A stretch of 64,000 bases of DNA, from contig NC_133931.1 in NCBI RefSeq assembly GCF_031877795.1, forward strand, positions 136,872,621-136,936,620. Direction: 5' to 3'. A program made the position numbers and the translations under genes. The DNA comes from Strix aluco (taxonomy: Eukaryota; Chordata; Aves; Strigiformes; Strigidae). The notes under the pieces were generated by a model. That model was not told the DNA's origin. It made no database searches and worked only from the letters and a program-made list of their open reading frames with translations. Below are positions 1-14,000 of the stretch, one piece after another. How positions within the stretch are numbered: position 1 is the first letter of the stretch; every line of letters starts with the position of its first letter.

Positions 1-3000
1 TAGCATTTATATTACTATTTTGTATTTGGCTTCTGTTAGCCAAGATTTCACTCTGTGTCACTCCCTGCATTTACACTGAAAAAGCATTCTTTAAAAACTC
101 AGGTATTTCCATGCTCTGGACATCCACCAATCCCACAAAACACAATTCTTTGCCTGCACCTTCTTTACAGACACAAACCCTCTACCTTTAAGCTAGTCCA
201 GTGCTGTTTGAGGAATGCATGGATCCATTGCACCACTCACCATGTTTCAAGAACAACTTCAAGAAAAACATATCAAGCAGCTGAAAAGACTCCATGTCAC
301 TCAAAAAGACATGAAAATGTATGTCAGTCTTTCTTTGTTCCCCCCACTGCTGATGTGGGCAATTATTATAAATCTAAAAGTACTATGGTTAGATTAAAAA
401 AACTCAAGAAAATAATCAACCAAAAATTCTTCAAAACAGACATTAATAATGTCATATTTTTTATTTTTAAATTAAAGAAATCAAATTCATAATTCTTTGT
501 TTCCCCATATTCAATTTTAAAATTGTGAAGTTCCTCAAAAGATGGACAGAAGTATGCTTGTACTTAATACTATGCTTTGGAACACACACATACATTTATG
601 TATGTATATGTAACCTAATGTTATTGAAAGTAGTAATGAGTGTATATTTTAGACTTCCTTAGTTTAGGTTTCCTTGGAAGAAGGAAAATGGGACTTGCTG
701 GTTGATTAAAAAAAAGTAATCAAAGAAAAAGTATACATTACCTCTGGCAATTCCTAGTGGTGGTACTTCATCCTTTAAGTCTTTTAACAAAAAGACAAAT
801 ATTTTCTAGCTGAGCTGACTGGCCAATAGAGATTTAACTAATTTTTGTGTGATCACAAAAGCAGTTTGCAAAGACTAAGCAGTTTATTTGGAGAGTAATT
901 CTCTCAATCAGTGATAAAGCCTACAAACAGTTTATGGGAAAGGAAACAAGTATTGTGTGAAATAGTATTTCTCTGACATGAAATGCTTAATGCAAAATAT
1001 TTAAGTCTCTGAACCACACGTGCACACAATATTAGAGACGCACAAAAAATTTAATTGACCAGCAAAGAAACTGCCCTTCACAACCTGCCAAAGTTCAATT
1101 ATTTACAGTCTAATTTGTATAAACTGTGTGAAAGCTCAGTGTTGGGGTGGGAAGGGAGGTTGGTGGGATTTTTACTTAAGTTTCCAAAATAATTCTGAAG
1201 TCGAGGGATATTTCTGACCCATCTCAATTTTTAATCTGCAGTGCTTTCTTTTCAGTATATTCAAGTCTCTAAGTTAATGGAAACAGCGAGGATATTGTAC
1301 TTCACATGCTGTTACTAAATAGGTACAAAGTTTGACTGTTTTCTGAAGAAACAGGTTAATGTACTCAATATGAGAGCACATCTCTTTCAGTTCAGTAAAC
1401 CATCACTGGACTTAGCATAAAATAAATCATCAGTACAGTAGTTTTCAGTTAAAATAATTTTTAAAATTAAAAGGGAGATTCTTGTGGATTAATTCTAGTC
1501 CACAATACTAAAAGTGTTATAGTGGCCACAAAAGTGCACTATTTTATTTTATGCATTGAAGAAAATGAGGTGAAGGGTTTGTTTTCAACATGGGTATCTG
1601 AAGCTGTGACTGTCATTTGATTTAGAAATGAATTAGCACTTCAGTTTTGTTAACTATGGATTTAGTAGATGATCTTGCATATAGAACATAATTACATTTT
1701 CATAAGCCATTTAGAGTGAAGGGTCTAACTGTTGTCTTCTCTCTTTGCATAAAAGACACCATCAGAATGGACAGAGAATGCAGAAGTTCCTCTCTCCCAT
1801 CTCAGAAAAAAATTGACAAATGTTTTCCTGTCCAGTACCTACCTGTACTCTAGTCCATACAACCTAGTGATAATCTGTTATGAAAAACTGCTATGATTAC
1901 TATGCAATTGATTTGTTTTTGAATCATAGTATAGCCTTTGTCACAAAAATCACCATAATACTAAAAATTTAAGTTAAGAAATCAAATTACCAGCCAAGTA
2001 ATTCTGTTTATGTACTCTCACTTCAATAAATTACTCTATTTGGACAGAATACTACTTAATATCCTCTATAGGGGATCATCCTATATGAATGGATCATCGC
2101 CCATGAAGTTTACTCCTGTCCCCAATACAGTCAAGCCAAGAGTCCACCTACACAAACAGCCATCTACTGAATGCTACTACACTTATGACTCAAGAAGACA
2201 CACCCTCTAGAGACTACAATATTCTCGGCAATATCAGTACTATTGACAAAATAAAAATAGGATGGATTCTGTAACAAGTGAAATAGCACAAATGTTTAGA
2301 TGTGGAATCGCTTGGAATCGCTCAGGTACTTCAGCGAGTCTTTCACTGGTGACAGCCCATATCTTGGTTCTGAAGAACCCTTCTCAATAACACACTTTTG
2401 CAGGCTGTATTGATCTTCTTAGCAGAATGGTTAGGCTGTAACATAAAGACATTTAGCACAACTGTTAACCACTAGCCTCAGCACCACTTAGAACCTACAA
2501 AGAAGAAGAATACCTTGGGCCCATGTTTCCTTTATATGGCACTGCACAGAGTCAACAAAATGGGTGACTTTCCAATTGCACAACATTCCGGTTTCACTTT
2601 TGCACTGGTAAGATGACCCAAGACAGCAGAATATTGAATGAAGCTGCTATTCTTTGCTCTTCAAAATACCTCTTCTGTTTCTACGTTAGGTATAAGCAGA
2701 CTTTGTTTGGTCACCACAATGATGTTAGGGATTACTGGGAAGCCAGCGATTTAAAGCAACATAGATAATGTAAAACTGAGCAGGCAAGATGTGAAATCAA
2801 TTTTTAAAACAGACTAGGAAGGAATGTTTTCTGTGAAGTCATTGAAAACAAAAAGGAAAACATTGTCTTTGATAAACAAATTTTAAGTTCACCTTCAAAT
2901 TGAAAAGTAAGAAACCTGTAGCTTGCTAACATGAGGTGACTTCTGCAAAGAACATTTTGTACTTCCCCTAATACTGGCTGGCTATTTTAAGAAAAACAAC

Positions 3001-4499
3001 TAAAAAAGAGCAAAAGTTTTTTTTCCAGTTCTGGCTATTCTGTGCACGGAATAACCAGGTAACTCACAGAACCATCTTCTATGTATGTTCTAAATGAAGA
3101 AGAGCATTCCCAATTCTCACCATTTTATGAGAATCTCTTCCCTAAAATTCTAGTAAGTCGGTAACAGAAAATTCCATCAGTATCTCTCGACCTAATTCAG
3201 AGTTAGCATGTTTCTAGACCTCAAGCTGCGAAAATTCAGCATAAAGACTCAAAGACTACTTGCAGCTTGCTTTTAAAGCTGTTATGGTAAGAAAGAGCAA
3301 GTCTGGTTTTGAAAGCTACATTCCTTACTCCCAGTAAGTAGCTCTTGATTGCCAACAAATTCAATATAATCGTTCTCTACTTAAGGCCAACCTCAGAATT
3401 AATTTATGTACTATTCCAATGTAAAATATCAAATGAGAATTCCAGTTAGCCCTTGCTGAACCAGATATCAGATAACTTAACTGACCCATGCAGACTATCC
3501 CAACCCCAACATGCCATAGTAATTCAAAGAGACATGGCATGGGAAACAGTAGTTATTTGAGATATTTGAATACAAAAGTATTCAAACATATTTCTGTGTG
3601 CGTGGGGGGGCAACCGCAATGGCATCGATGTTTCAAGTGTTTCATGAAAATAAAGCTTAATTTCTTTTGAAATATATAACAGAAGTGAACTCATTGTTTT
3701 CATTATATAATTTCCTTTCTTCCAAAGAGATGAATCATGAAATTTGCAGTTAAATAAATCAATGCAGAATGATGCTGATTACTCAACTTTATAAAAACTT
3801 AAGCAATCCTCACACATTCACTAGCCATCAAAACCAAAATAAACCAGATAATGATAGACTGGAGAGTTAAATAACCACAGATGCATATTACCTTCACTTA
3901 GCAAATGGTAGATAATTTTAGGACTTTTAAAGTAAGTATATAATGGAGTGAATTTCTTTCCATGAAATTATCCTAGGAAAACAGCTTCAACAAATAAGAA
4001 CTTGCAATCAGCTAGTGAAATTCCTGAGATCTGTCTATATCCTGTGGCAAAAGTGTGTAAGTTAGTGAAAGTGGTAAATGCTTTACCCTAGGGTCAAAGA
4101 ACTAACATCTCTGTAGCTCAGGACATTTTTTTGATGAATGTGAAACAGCTGGAAAAAATATATCAAGGGTAAAAATTGTACTCCCATGGTAGATCCAGCT
4201 GCTGCAGGAATAAACCCAGGGGGGAAAAGCCAGAGAGCAAAAAAACCCCACAATATAAAACCACTCCTACAGCATACAATCCCACTGTTTCTGCATAAGT
4301 CATTTTAAAATACAGGACACTCTGCAAATGCTGGTTGAAACGAATGTAGAGACTAATTTGTTAAAAAGCAAAACCAGTTTATAAAGTATTTTTTTTAAAG
4401 AAAAAATCAAGGAATGATGGTTTTCTTTAACAGCAGTATTTTTGTCTTTAGTGATTTTTTTCCAGATGTGAGTAACATTCGTACCTGCTAGTGAGAAAG
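1..4499. other. AT-rich sequence downstream of SNX13, no recognised gene
   Basis: No conserved frame, tRNA or known repeat recognised. The longest open frame (55-492, plus strand) has no recognisable domain, ends in an AT-rich Lys/Asn/Phe tail, and looks like a chance frame. There is a 10-base perfect tandem duplication at 2303-2322 and a purine-rich tract at 4681-4709. It may be intergenic or part of an extended 3' UTR. Confidence 0.5.
2303..2322. repeat. Perfect 10-bp tandem duplication
   Basis: TGGAATCGCT occurs twice in direct succession. Confidence 0.85.
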
Positions 4500-7400
4500 T
4501 AATTTTTAAAATAAACAGAGACTCATAAAAATCCTGTTAATACTTTATTAGTGTAATTTTTTAGCTTTCTATTGGACAGAACGTAAATGCAAACTCCAAA
4601 AAAAAAAAATTTTAGAGTCCTCTGCCATTCAGTAGAAGTGACCATGGCAGCCTGTTTCATGTCCATTCTTTGTTATGGAAACGAGAGGAGAGGGAAGGGA
4701 GGGAAAAAGCATCAATAGAACAGTTAGGCACACAGCTGACACTTACTGTACAATGATATGCACAAGTAATTTATAACAGCTATATTCATGAGATGTGCTC
4801 TTCAGATTTTTCCCTTGTAATATATGAGCTTTGCTCAGATGAGCAAGGATCATTGAGAACAAGGGAACTAACAAAGGAGTAACAAATAAGACTTTTAAAA
4901 CAAGTCCTTAAATAAATGCAACAACAAAATGCAAAATTGTTCAGCTGAGAAGACATTTTTAACCTAGACTTCAAAACATTAAAAATTCATTTATTTTACA
5001 GTTATTCAAATACACATGCACTAAATGAAAATATTGCACAAAATTAAAATTTAGATTGTGGAATTCATATATTTTTATTTTGGTACACATTCTGATAGCA
5101 CTTAAAATTTACCGTTTAGTTCTAGCAAACACCAGCAGCACAAGCCTGAGGATGAACCAAATGAAAAATTCAATTGCTCATTTTCTCTTAAAAATAATTA
5201 AGGCTAAAACAAGTGCATTTGTTGACAATGGCACAATTTTCAGCGGCCAGTCACAGCACCCAAAGGCCAGAAGATATACCCAAACACTTAAGGGCTGTAC
5301 ATTAACATTCAGTTTTGGAGACTTTCTAGGATGATAGGCTGCATGGGTGGACAGGGCAGATATTTTAAATTGTCAACAGCAAAACCATTTAAATAAAGAT
5401 ACACACAAACTCTTTTGAACAAAAAGTATTCGTTTCTGATGATTCTTGCCAGCCAACAGGCACCACTTAATTAGGAAGCCACATTCTGTAATTAAATGCA
5501 GAAGACAAAATTTCAATACATATATAACATATACACACACATGTATATAAATGTGTGTATAGGTATATATATGTAATAAATTCATTAAGTAAAATGACTT
5601 AACAAACATGGCATATTATGTTCAGTTCACATTCCTAGAGATATTATTTTATTTTTGTACAGAAATGTACCAGATAATTAAAAAAATCCCAAATTTTCAC
5701 ATGGTCATTATTCTCTTAAAATTTTTCATGGTACCTACAGATAGATAAAAGGTTCCACAGATTTGACAAAACAGTATTTCAACTTCCCACTTTCATACTG
5801 CATAACAAATTCAGTGATTTAAAAGACATAAATTGAATTTGGTAGGATCAATGATATATTTACTGTATCGCCAAGAACAATTGCTGAACGATCTTTCATC
5901 AGTCAGATGTCAGGTATGCTGGAGCGCCCTGACATCAGAGGAAGATAGAGGCATGTAAACAATAGGAGCAGGCTATTGATTACTTCATACAGAACTCAAC
6001 AATTTTGTTAAATTCAATAGCACTTAATCATCACACTTCTACAGAACCTGCAGAGAGGAAGGGGGGAGATTTCTTACATATTTACCAACTTATCTTCTTA
6101 GGGATTATAAAAGAAAGGGACTTAATTTACAGTATTTAGTTCTGCAATAAAGAAAAAAAACAAGTGCACTTGAGCCCATGCATACTGTATGAGAATGTTA
6201 ACAGTACAATACGATCATCATTAAGTCATATGATAAAATGCTATATTGCATTAATAGAGTCCATGAGAAAAAATGATCTATATAGAGGCTTCAGCCAATT
6301 TAACTAGGTCCTTTGAGAGCCTTCTATCTTCTCTTAGAATGCTTTCATAAAAGGTCTATGTTCCTCCCTCACATAAAAGGATCATTTGTTCCCATTATGA
6401 CACAAATTACTATAAGGATCCTTGATCAACAGCTGTATCTTACCCTGTGTTTAGCATTCAAAAAAAACACCCAAAAAAACAGACTCTAGGATTACTTTCT
6501 ATTCACCTGGATAGTGGTGCTCGAACACTTGGGGATATGAAAAAGAAAACACAAACTGAGATATGCTGTGGCCAAACAGGATTTTTCAGTTGTAACTTTA
6601 TTTTTAATTGGACAAAAATTCTTAAAGGAAACTAAACAGATGAATGTGGGGCCTCGACGTCAAATTTTTATTAAAATTTTACTCTATGCAAAAAATAAAA
6701 AAAATATCTAAAAAAATATTGTAGTTTTATCTCCTTTTTATTTTCATATATACACTGAGATGCGTTCAGGAACTTCCAAGTGTTTGCATATGACTAATGA
6801 AATCCTTTACCTGTGAGGAACAAACTAATTCTAGTATTTTTCCGTGGAGCTTACACACTGAAAAGGTCAGGAATCTTTCAATTAAGAAAGACAGTCTTTC
6901 ACACGCAAAAAAGTTTCAAATTTTAGTGGGGAGCTGTGTGTAAACTGTGTCTTAGTGCAGTTTCCTTATCTTCTTACATGATGTCTACCCTCTTTGAAAC
7001 ATGTACCCCCTTCCTTCTACAACTATCAACTTGACATATGTTCAAACAGGCCAACTGAACATAAATGCGATGCCCCTTCGCCACTGAAGTTACATGAAAA
7101 ATGTATGCCAGGTGCTATAAGAGCAGAATATGGCCCTTAAAGCTACAGAATAATCAGAATAAAGGGTTTATTTCTACTGCACCTCTGCCTTGACTAAAAC
7201 TCCCATTAGATCTAGCGTTAGTTTATTTTTCAAGACATGAAAGTTGAAGTATATGTGGCATAAAAGCCACATAACCTCAATTTTTCTTTAATAAATGTAC
7301 TTTTATGATGGGGCTATAACCATTTCTCCCCTCTCCTATGAACCTGCTATTCCAGAGACTTCTTTTCCTGTTATCTCAACCTTTACAGGAACATTATAAG

Positions 7401-7843
7401 AGCCCTACAGCCTCGACAGTCATAACGTAGAGCAATTCCACCTGATTCTCACACATTGCACTATCTCCCAGTGCCAAAACATCCTTTTCTTCCATTGTAT
7501 CACCACAGTTGTGCTTTACTTGAACAGTCTGGCACTTTTCATTGCTGGCAAAACATCAACTCAGGAATGGAAGGAATCAGCATTCTTATATATTGGGCCA
7601 GTATTCTTCTCAATGTTGCATGAAGACGCACCAAATCATTTAAGACACACAAACCCTTCTGGTAGTGGTTGAATTACAAGTGAAGATGAGAAGATCCACA
7701 GGTCTTACAGATGCATTAATAATCTAATATGTGACACTAGAAGACTGGTGCAGAAATAACAGCATGTGAGTTTGAAGCCCCAGAGAATCTGCCCAAGTAA
7801 TTAGTCTTGGACAAACATACACCAGCTTAGTAGGTTTGAAGTG
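4500..7843 (-). other. SNX13: Probable SNX13 3' UTR (end unresolved)
   Basis: AT-rich sequence directly after the stop codon, with no splice continuation or other gene. Many minus-strand AATAAA hexamers occur (read as TTTATT on the plus strand), for example near 7167, 7222, 6598, 6737, 5650, 5076 and 4544, and ATTTA-type motifs are frequent. I cannot tell which poly(A) site is used. The lower boundary given is a guess based on the 4544-4549 hexamer. Confidence 0.4.
5518..5574. repeat. AT/AC-rich microsatellite in the presumed 3' UTR
   Basis: Imperfect alternation of TA, AC and GT units, including ATACACACACATGTATATAA and TGTGTGTATAGGTATATATA. Confidence 0.8.
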
Positions 7844-8091
7844 TCACCTTTTCTGCAAGGAAGGCGCTTGAGTAGAATGTAGTCTCTGCTTATACCTCTG
7901 CATCTGCTTTGACCGTGAATGCAGTTTGTTGAAGAGCTCATGGAACTTATTTTGTGGAAATAAGGTTTCTAGGAATCTCTCCAGAAACACATACACCATT
8001 CTCTTATTCAGTTGAGTGTGCTGGAACATTTCAAAGACCCGAAGAATGCCTTTCCGTGTTGTCTCAGCGCCTATGATGTGCTTCAGTTCAT
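7844..8091 (-). CDS. SNX13: SNX13 exon 26: C-terminus and stop
   Basis: 248 nt of coding sequence, residues 887-968, then TGA. It codes for [60 protein letters not shown] and a basic tail ending APSLQKR. The first half closes nexin-C; the tail is short and basic. The internal Met in RVFEMFQ is not a start; acceptor TTTGTAG precedes the exon. Confidence 0.98.
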
Positions 8092-11000
8092 CTACAAAAA
8101 TGAAAGTTACACAGAAGTTTAATTCTGCTTGTGTGTTAACAATAAACTTAAACTGAATATTAAGTCTTTCAAATTATGTAGCTTGTAATTTGAAGTAACA
8201 GTGTCTTTATTACACATAACATGATTCAACTAAAAGTTCTCTTACAGCACAAAGGATTTCTGAAAATTACTTCACTTTTACACTATGTATGTGGATCCAT
8301 GTTATTTTACATGAAATCATGCTGTACTGAAATGCAGGTAAACTTAAATTCTCTAGTGAAACTAAGTATCATGTTGATTCTAAGAGAATTATAGTTGCAA
8401 AGTCACAATACAAGTGTTCAGCATTTTAATAATTAAAAACCTTTTTAATGTAAATACAGTTCATATGTCAACATTTCTTTTCAATACCTCAACAATCAAT
8501 AAGAATACTGACATTAATTCCAGTAAGAAATATTAGGCTTGAATCCCAGACTCACTTACCTGGCATTACCTCCAGTAATTTGGTCTTCCCTGCCACTCTT
8601 GTTCTCATTCTAATAGCTTTATCCCTCCGTGGAACAGTCTCTGCCAAAATGCCGTTAGGCCAAAAAGCATCTCTGTAACAAAAGCAAGTCTGTCAAAATA
8701 CATTAAAATTTTATCAAGTGAAAGGCTCTTTTTAATCCCTCAAAGCTTTCTCATAAAATAAATACAAGAAAGTAATTTGCACACAATGTAACACACACTT
8801 CAAGTATTAGAAAAGGGAAATGGCAAAAAACAAATCAGAAGCAATAAGTACAACACACTCAAGCTATTAGTAGCTACCCTATACTTTTTTAGTAGAAGAA
8901 TCAAATTAAAGAAACTATTACACACCAAAAACATTCAAATACCACATAGCTGTTACATAAAATATACCTAAAATTTATTTTTACCAGGCTCTATTGCCAC
9001 TGACAGACTCTAGGCTTAGGTCTACTAATTGCTTCATTAGATCTCTGACAGCAGTTAACCTATCAACAAACTAAAGCTGAGATGAAGTAGTTAGTGTAGT
9101 ATAAAGCCCAATGCAAGAGGCATGCCTCTACCTAAAAAGGTGTTTTGCCTCAGTGAATGATATATTCTTTTTCTGAGTAAAAAGAACACATTCTTACTTG
9201 CATTTATTAAAGAATAACAGAGTATCTGTGAAGTATGATCCTTTGGCTAATAGGTTATTCTACAGTATCTCTTCCACACCATCAAAAAAAAAAAAAAAAA
9301 AAAAAGGCAAGCGGGGTGACTCTCGCTCAACAGCATTGCAGAAGCCATTAAGACTTTTAGGAAATGGAATGACAGAGCCTTTGATACTTTCAAACTCAGA
9401 CTTCAGTTCTGTTGTATCTGTCCACATGCAAAACATATTAGCTTAGAGCTAGGGTCTTCTCTAGTAATAATTGTTTGCCTTTTAAGGCAAGGCATATATA
9501 TGTCTTCATCAAGGTAAAGAAGACACTTCATCCAGTAATATGATGAAATTCATAAGTATACCCATACCCTAGCTCTTCTAGGCTGGTTAACAAAGAACTT
9601 TTTAAGGAAGAGGAGAAAACTCAAAAATTTTCTTCATGTGACAATTACTTTTCCCCTCATTTAACACATAAAAAAGCAGTGTATGCTCCAACTGGAATTC
9701 TGTACAGTAATAATTTCCTCACATAAAAAGAATAGGAAGGCTACACAGATATTAGACATCAATTGGGCAAGCACTTCATATTTAACACCTATGATAAAAG
9801 ACATACCTGAAGCGTTTCACTGCATCCGCTACTTGCTCAGGAGATGTCATCCAATCAACATGATCAACTATTTTTCTAAAATCAAAGCAACATTTAATTT
9901 TTAAAACAGAGAACAAGTAAGTATAGCATTTAAAAGAGCACTCTAGGGCAAACAAAGTATAACTTCAGCTTTCTCCAACTGCATCAGTAGCTTCTACTGG
10001 AAAGGCAAGCACTGATTCTCAAGATAAAAATCTAAGCTCACTGATAACTCTTAAAGCTGAAGCTTTTTTGAGTAAATGTACGACAACTAAGCAGGCCGGA
10101 AAATTGATGTTGCATCTCTCATCAGCATTAGGTAAGTGTTCTACTAGTAGAGCACTCATCTTCATGAAGCGCTCTTCAAGTTCTGCTTCTGTAAGCAAAG
10201 AATCTACTTAAAAATCTCAAATTACCATATTGAAGTATGCAGTTGTTCATAACCTTTAACAGGAGATACAGACTGATCATAAACTTTAACCTTCATTCAT
10301 CAACACATACACATAGGTCAATATCCAAATTTAATATGTTTACAAAAGTGATATATGCACCTGTGTACCACCATAATCCCAGGATTACTTCCCTAAACAT
10401 AATTTGCATTTAGTTTTCTAAGAAACAGGAAAACAATTTTGCTGCAGAATGCCATTAAGCCCCAAGAATCTGCTAGGAGACTGCTGAACCAGAGGAGGCT
10501 GTGAGTATCTGGAATAGTTCCAAATGCAGAAGCAAAGTAGTTCTGTGCACATCTCTACAATAAGAAAACAGCAGCCTGGGCACAAACTCAGACAGTTATA
10601 TTACAATCTGAAAACAGCAAAAGGTAGTCAGAGTTATTCAGAAGGGCAGCATGTTTTTGGAAGCACAGGTCTCAAAAATAGTTGCCACATGGCCACAAGG
10701 AATTGTTTGAAAAACACCCAGTGCTATTATTATTATATGGCTGCATCACTACTGTACCACAAGAACTGTCTATACATTTAACAGTGATGATGAAAACATC
10801 AAAAATATACTTGTGAAGGGTAAGAAGTAATGATACAGTGAGGAATGACTTGAAAAAGTAATAGGACACCACTACTCATCTGCCAGAAATTAAGTTTTTG
10901 ATTCATAGCACTAAACCAAAGTGACAATTTAGTGCCAATCCTGTTTCTAGAAATTTTTTGTTCTGTATTTTTATTTACATTCCAGAAACAAATTATTAGA

Positions 11001-14000
11001 CGGGAAAGCCTGGAAACAGTAGATTTCTAAGCTGGGGGCAAGAAACATTACTTACTTATCACTATTAATTTGCTTTGCATTTGCATGAAAAAGGGTATAT
11101 GTGAATTACAGAGAACATGGAGGGCAGAACAAACCCCAGAACAGTCCTTTTCCTCCCACCCACCTCCATCTTTTAAAGTGCGAGAGCTAAAACTTAACAT
11201 AGCAACTCAGTACAGTTCACGTAACTGGATAGTGCCAGGGTATCACTTGTGGCATCAAAGAGATAGAAACAGTGTAGAAAGTAACAAATACCATTAACAA
11301 AAAGTTAATACAGTGTTAAACACAGTGCAAAAAGCACAGACACCATCAGTATTAAGTTGCATTCACAGAAACGAGAACTCTTGTTGATATTTGAAAGTTC
11401 TTTTGGAAGTTCTCTGGCATATAAGAGTTACTGGAACTTGTCTTTCAGCAATGTTTTGTGTTTATCTCCATTTTACACCACATTTGTACTTGGTTTACTG
11501 ATCCTCTTCAAAGGGGAATGCATGCAGGTCTAAACCACGATGATTTAGTAATACCAAAAACGATTTACAGACAGTCTACACAGTCTCACTTACATGATCG
11601 CTCTATATAAGAAAAGCAGTACCTATTAATTGTGTCACCATATGTTGCTCTAATAAGTTGTTGAAGCAAATTTTTTATATTTCTTCTTAACCACTGATTT
11701 CTTTCCTTTAAATCAAAGACTTCATCCATAAGGAGGAGCATTACTCTCAGCGGAATATTGTCATCCACCTGATCAAGTGATAAGAAGTATAATCAGTAAA
11801 TTTTTATTTCAGTTCAAGAAAGCTACAGTTTTAGTAGCTACTTCACAGGTTAAATGCTTCAGTATAAGCAGAACAATGACAGAAACATGTTGCTCTGTAC
11901 TTTACTGTAATACAAAATCTTCTCTAAATCTTCTATAATGTCACTAACAGTGAAGACAGATTGAAAATTAAAGATAAACTAGGCTTAAATACATTGAATT
12001 TTTAAAAGAAGATAAAAAGAAACAGTTATTTCAAAGTTGAACAAAGCTAATACAAGCAAGTATGTCCTAAAGAGAGAGCTTGTCCCTGACCTCTTCCTTT
12101 GGTAGCTGTGCTTCCAAGTGCCTAACATGAAAACTCTGGAAGGAGCTTTTCTTTGGCATCTTTTTGTTATAGATGCATAGCACCAAATTCAGAACCTTCT
12201 AAGAACAATGACACCTCACTGCAATGAGCTGCCTTTTATTTAAATACTGTTCTAACCTACATGGCTATTAAGTGCTTTTATGTTTGCAGATTAAGAAAAG
12301 CATCATAATTTTATTATTTAATAGAAGATGTTACACAGATTGGCTTGCAAAAAACATCTTTTATGGAAATCCTAAAACAGAGGATTCAATAACTATGTAA
12401 AGATTTTAAAGATGGATGGCATACACTTGCAGTAGCTTCAATATTTTTTCAAATATTAAAATTTGAGGGACAGTTTACTAAATTCTGTAGTATGAAAGTA
12501 TTAGATTTTAATGTTAGTTGTTATTAATGTTTTCCTTAGAGAAACAACAGCAGCTTGTCATGGCCTGCTTATATGCGAAAATACAAGCCTACATATTGTT
12601 AAGCTATTGCACAAAAAGACAGCATTTAGAGTTACAGTTGTATTGCACAAGAGAACACAAATATTTACCTCAAATACAACAAATTGATTTTGACTGATTC
12701 ATTATTTGAACTTCATATTATTAAAACTTTATAGACTAATAAACTAGAATTAAAACCTTACTATATCCTCAGCAAAATTTATTTAAAGACTCAATTCAAT
12801 TTCTCTGCTTTTTTTTTTTTTAATTAGGATTTTTACATTCTAAGCACAATGTTAAGAATTTTGTTTTGTATTTGAAATGTGATACAGCTCTACCTGAAAG
12901 AGTAGTAGTTTATTTTATTGTTAATCCTACACTGGAAGAAGTAGCAAGATCTCACAGCTATGTGGACATTTTTTTGGTGGACTACACAAGTACATCTTCA
13001 CAGACAACTGGAACACAGACAGTGGATTCATAATACAGCTGGAGATTCTATAGATCCATGCCTCACTTTTACAGTACTGTTTCTCCACAAAAAATTCTAT
13101 TCAAAAATTTTTTATCTGATTGGGAGACTATAAGTTGTGAACAATGTATCTTAAAAGAGCAGTTGACAGGTTTTAAAACATTTGAAATCTGTCTTTCAGA
13201 AACACCTGGTATGTTAACTTAGAAGCTATCAAGAATTGTAGCTTCTATTCATTTTACAGAAGATCAATGCAATATTTGCAGAGAAGTTGCTCATATACTT
13301 AAATGATATGATTTTGTTTTGCCTGGGCAAAACAGAAGCCTCAGGAATATCAGATACACATTTGAAATTAGAAATTTACAGATACAGTCTGATATAGCAA
13401 AAAATAATCGTGAAAAAGAAAACTCAGAAGAACTCAAGGCTATGTTATTTGAGCAGAAATACATCCACCAAGCCATCACAGCAGTTATGCACAGGAAGAC
13501 AAAGTGGATTGCTTTGATGTGACCAAAATGCCCGAAACATGAAGGGCAGAGCAGGTGCAGATTTATGGCCATAGCAAATTGCGTATAATCACTGGTAATC
13601 TTATGGCCTTTCTGTCCTACTTACAGATAAAAGTTTTTTTCCAATTGTTTTCACATATATGATCAATGTTTCAATCAACACAATAGCAAAATACCATAGG
13701 TTATGATAACATCAACAGCTTAAACTTCACTTTCAAGTTTCTAATATTACTACTTTATACATTTTCAGTATCCACATACTAAAAGTTTATTATTTAGGAA
13801 AACATTCTGAAGGTTTTCTTCCATAAAAACATAGCAAACACTACTTCTGATCCATTAAACAAATGCCCCTTAAAAGGTCACATTAGAAATCAGAATCCAT
13901 GAAATGCCAAGCTAGTGGTCTGCTCCCATACTATCTTCAAACAGACAGAAATTGGAGGGAGGAGGGGAAAAAACCCCAACAAACCAACCCTCACCCACAA

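Larger units (their letters stand above)
8673..11622 (-). other. SNX13: SNX13 introns 23 and 24
   Basis: Two AT-rich introns (9876-11622 and 8673-9806) separated by exon 24. A 22-base A run lies at 9284-9305. No repeats recognised otherwise. Confidence 0.65.

Noticed and set aside
55..492. 145-codon plus-strand open frame
   Set aside because: No domain, AT-rich low-complexity tail, no flanking splice or promoter evidence; likely chance.
4544..4549. Definite poly(A) signal of SNX13
   Set aside because: The hexamer is present but many equal candidates exist and the downstream region is not clearly GU-rich; kept only as a possible 3' UTR boundary.
9284..9305. Poly(A) run as the tail of a processed pseudogene or SINE
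   Set aside because: No gene-like or SINE body adjoins it on either side; treated as a mononucleotide repeat.
13291..13572. Overlapping open frames on both strands in intron 22
   Set aside because: Neither translation resembles a known family; lies inside an intron bounded by verified SNX13 exons.
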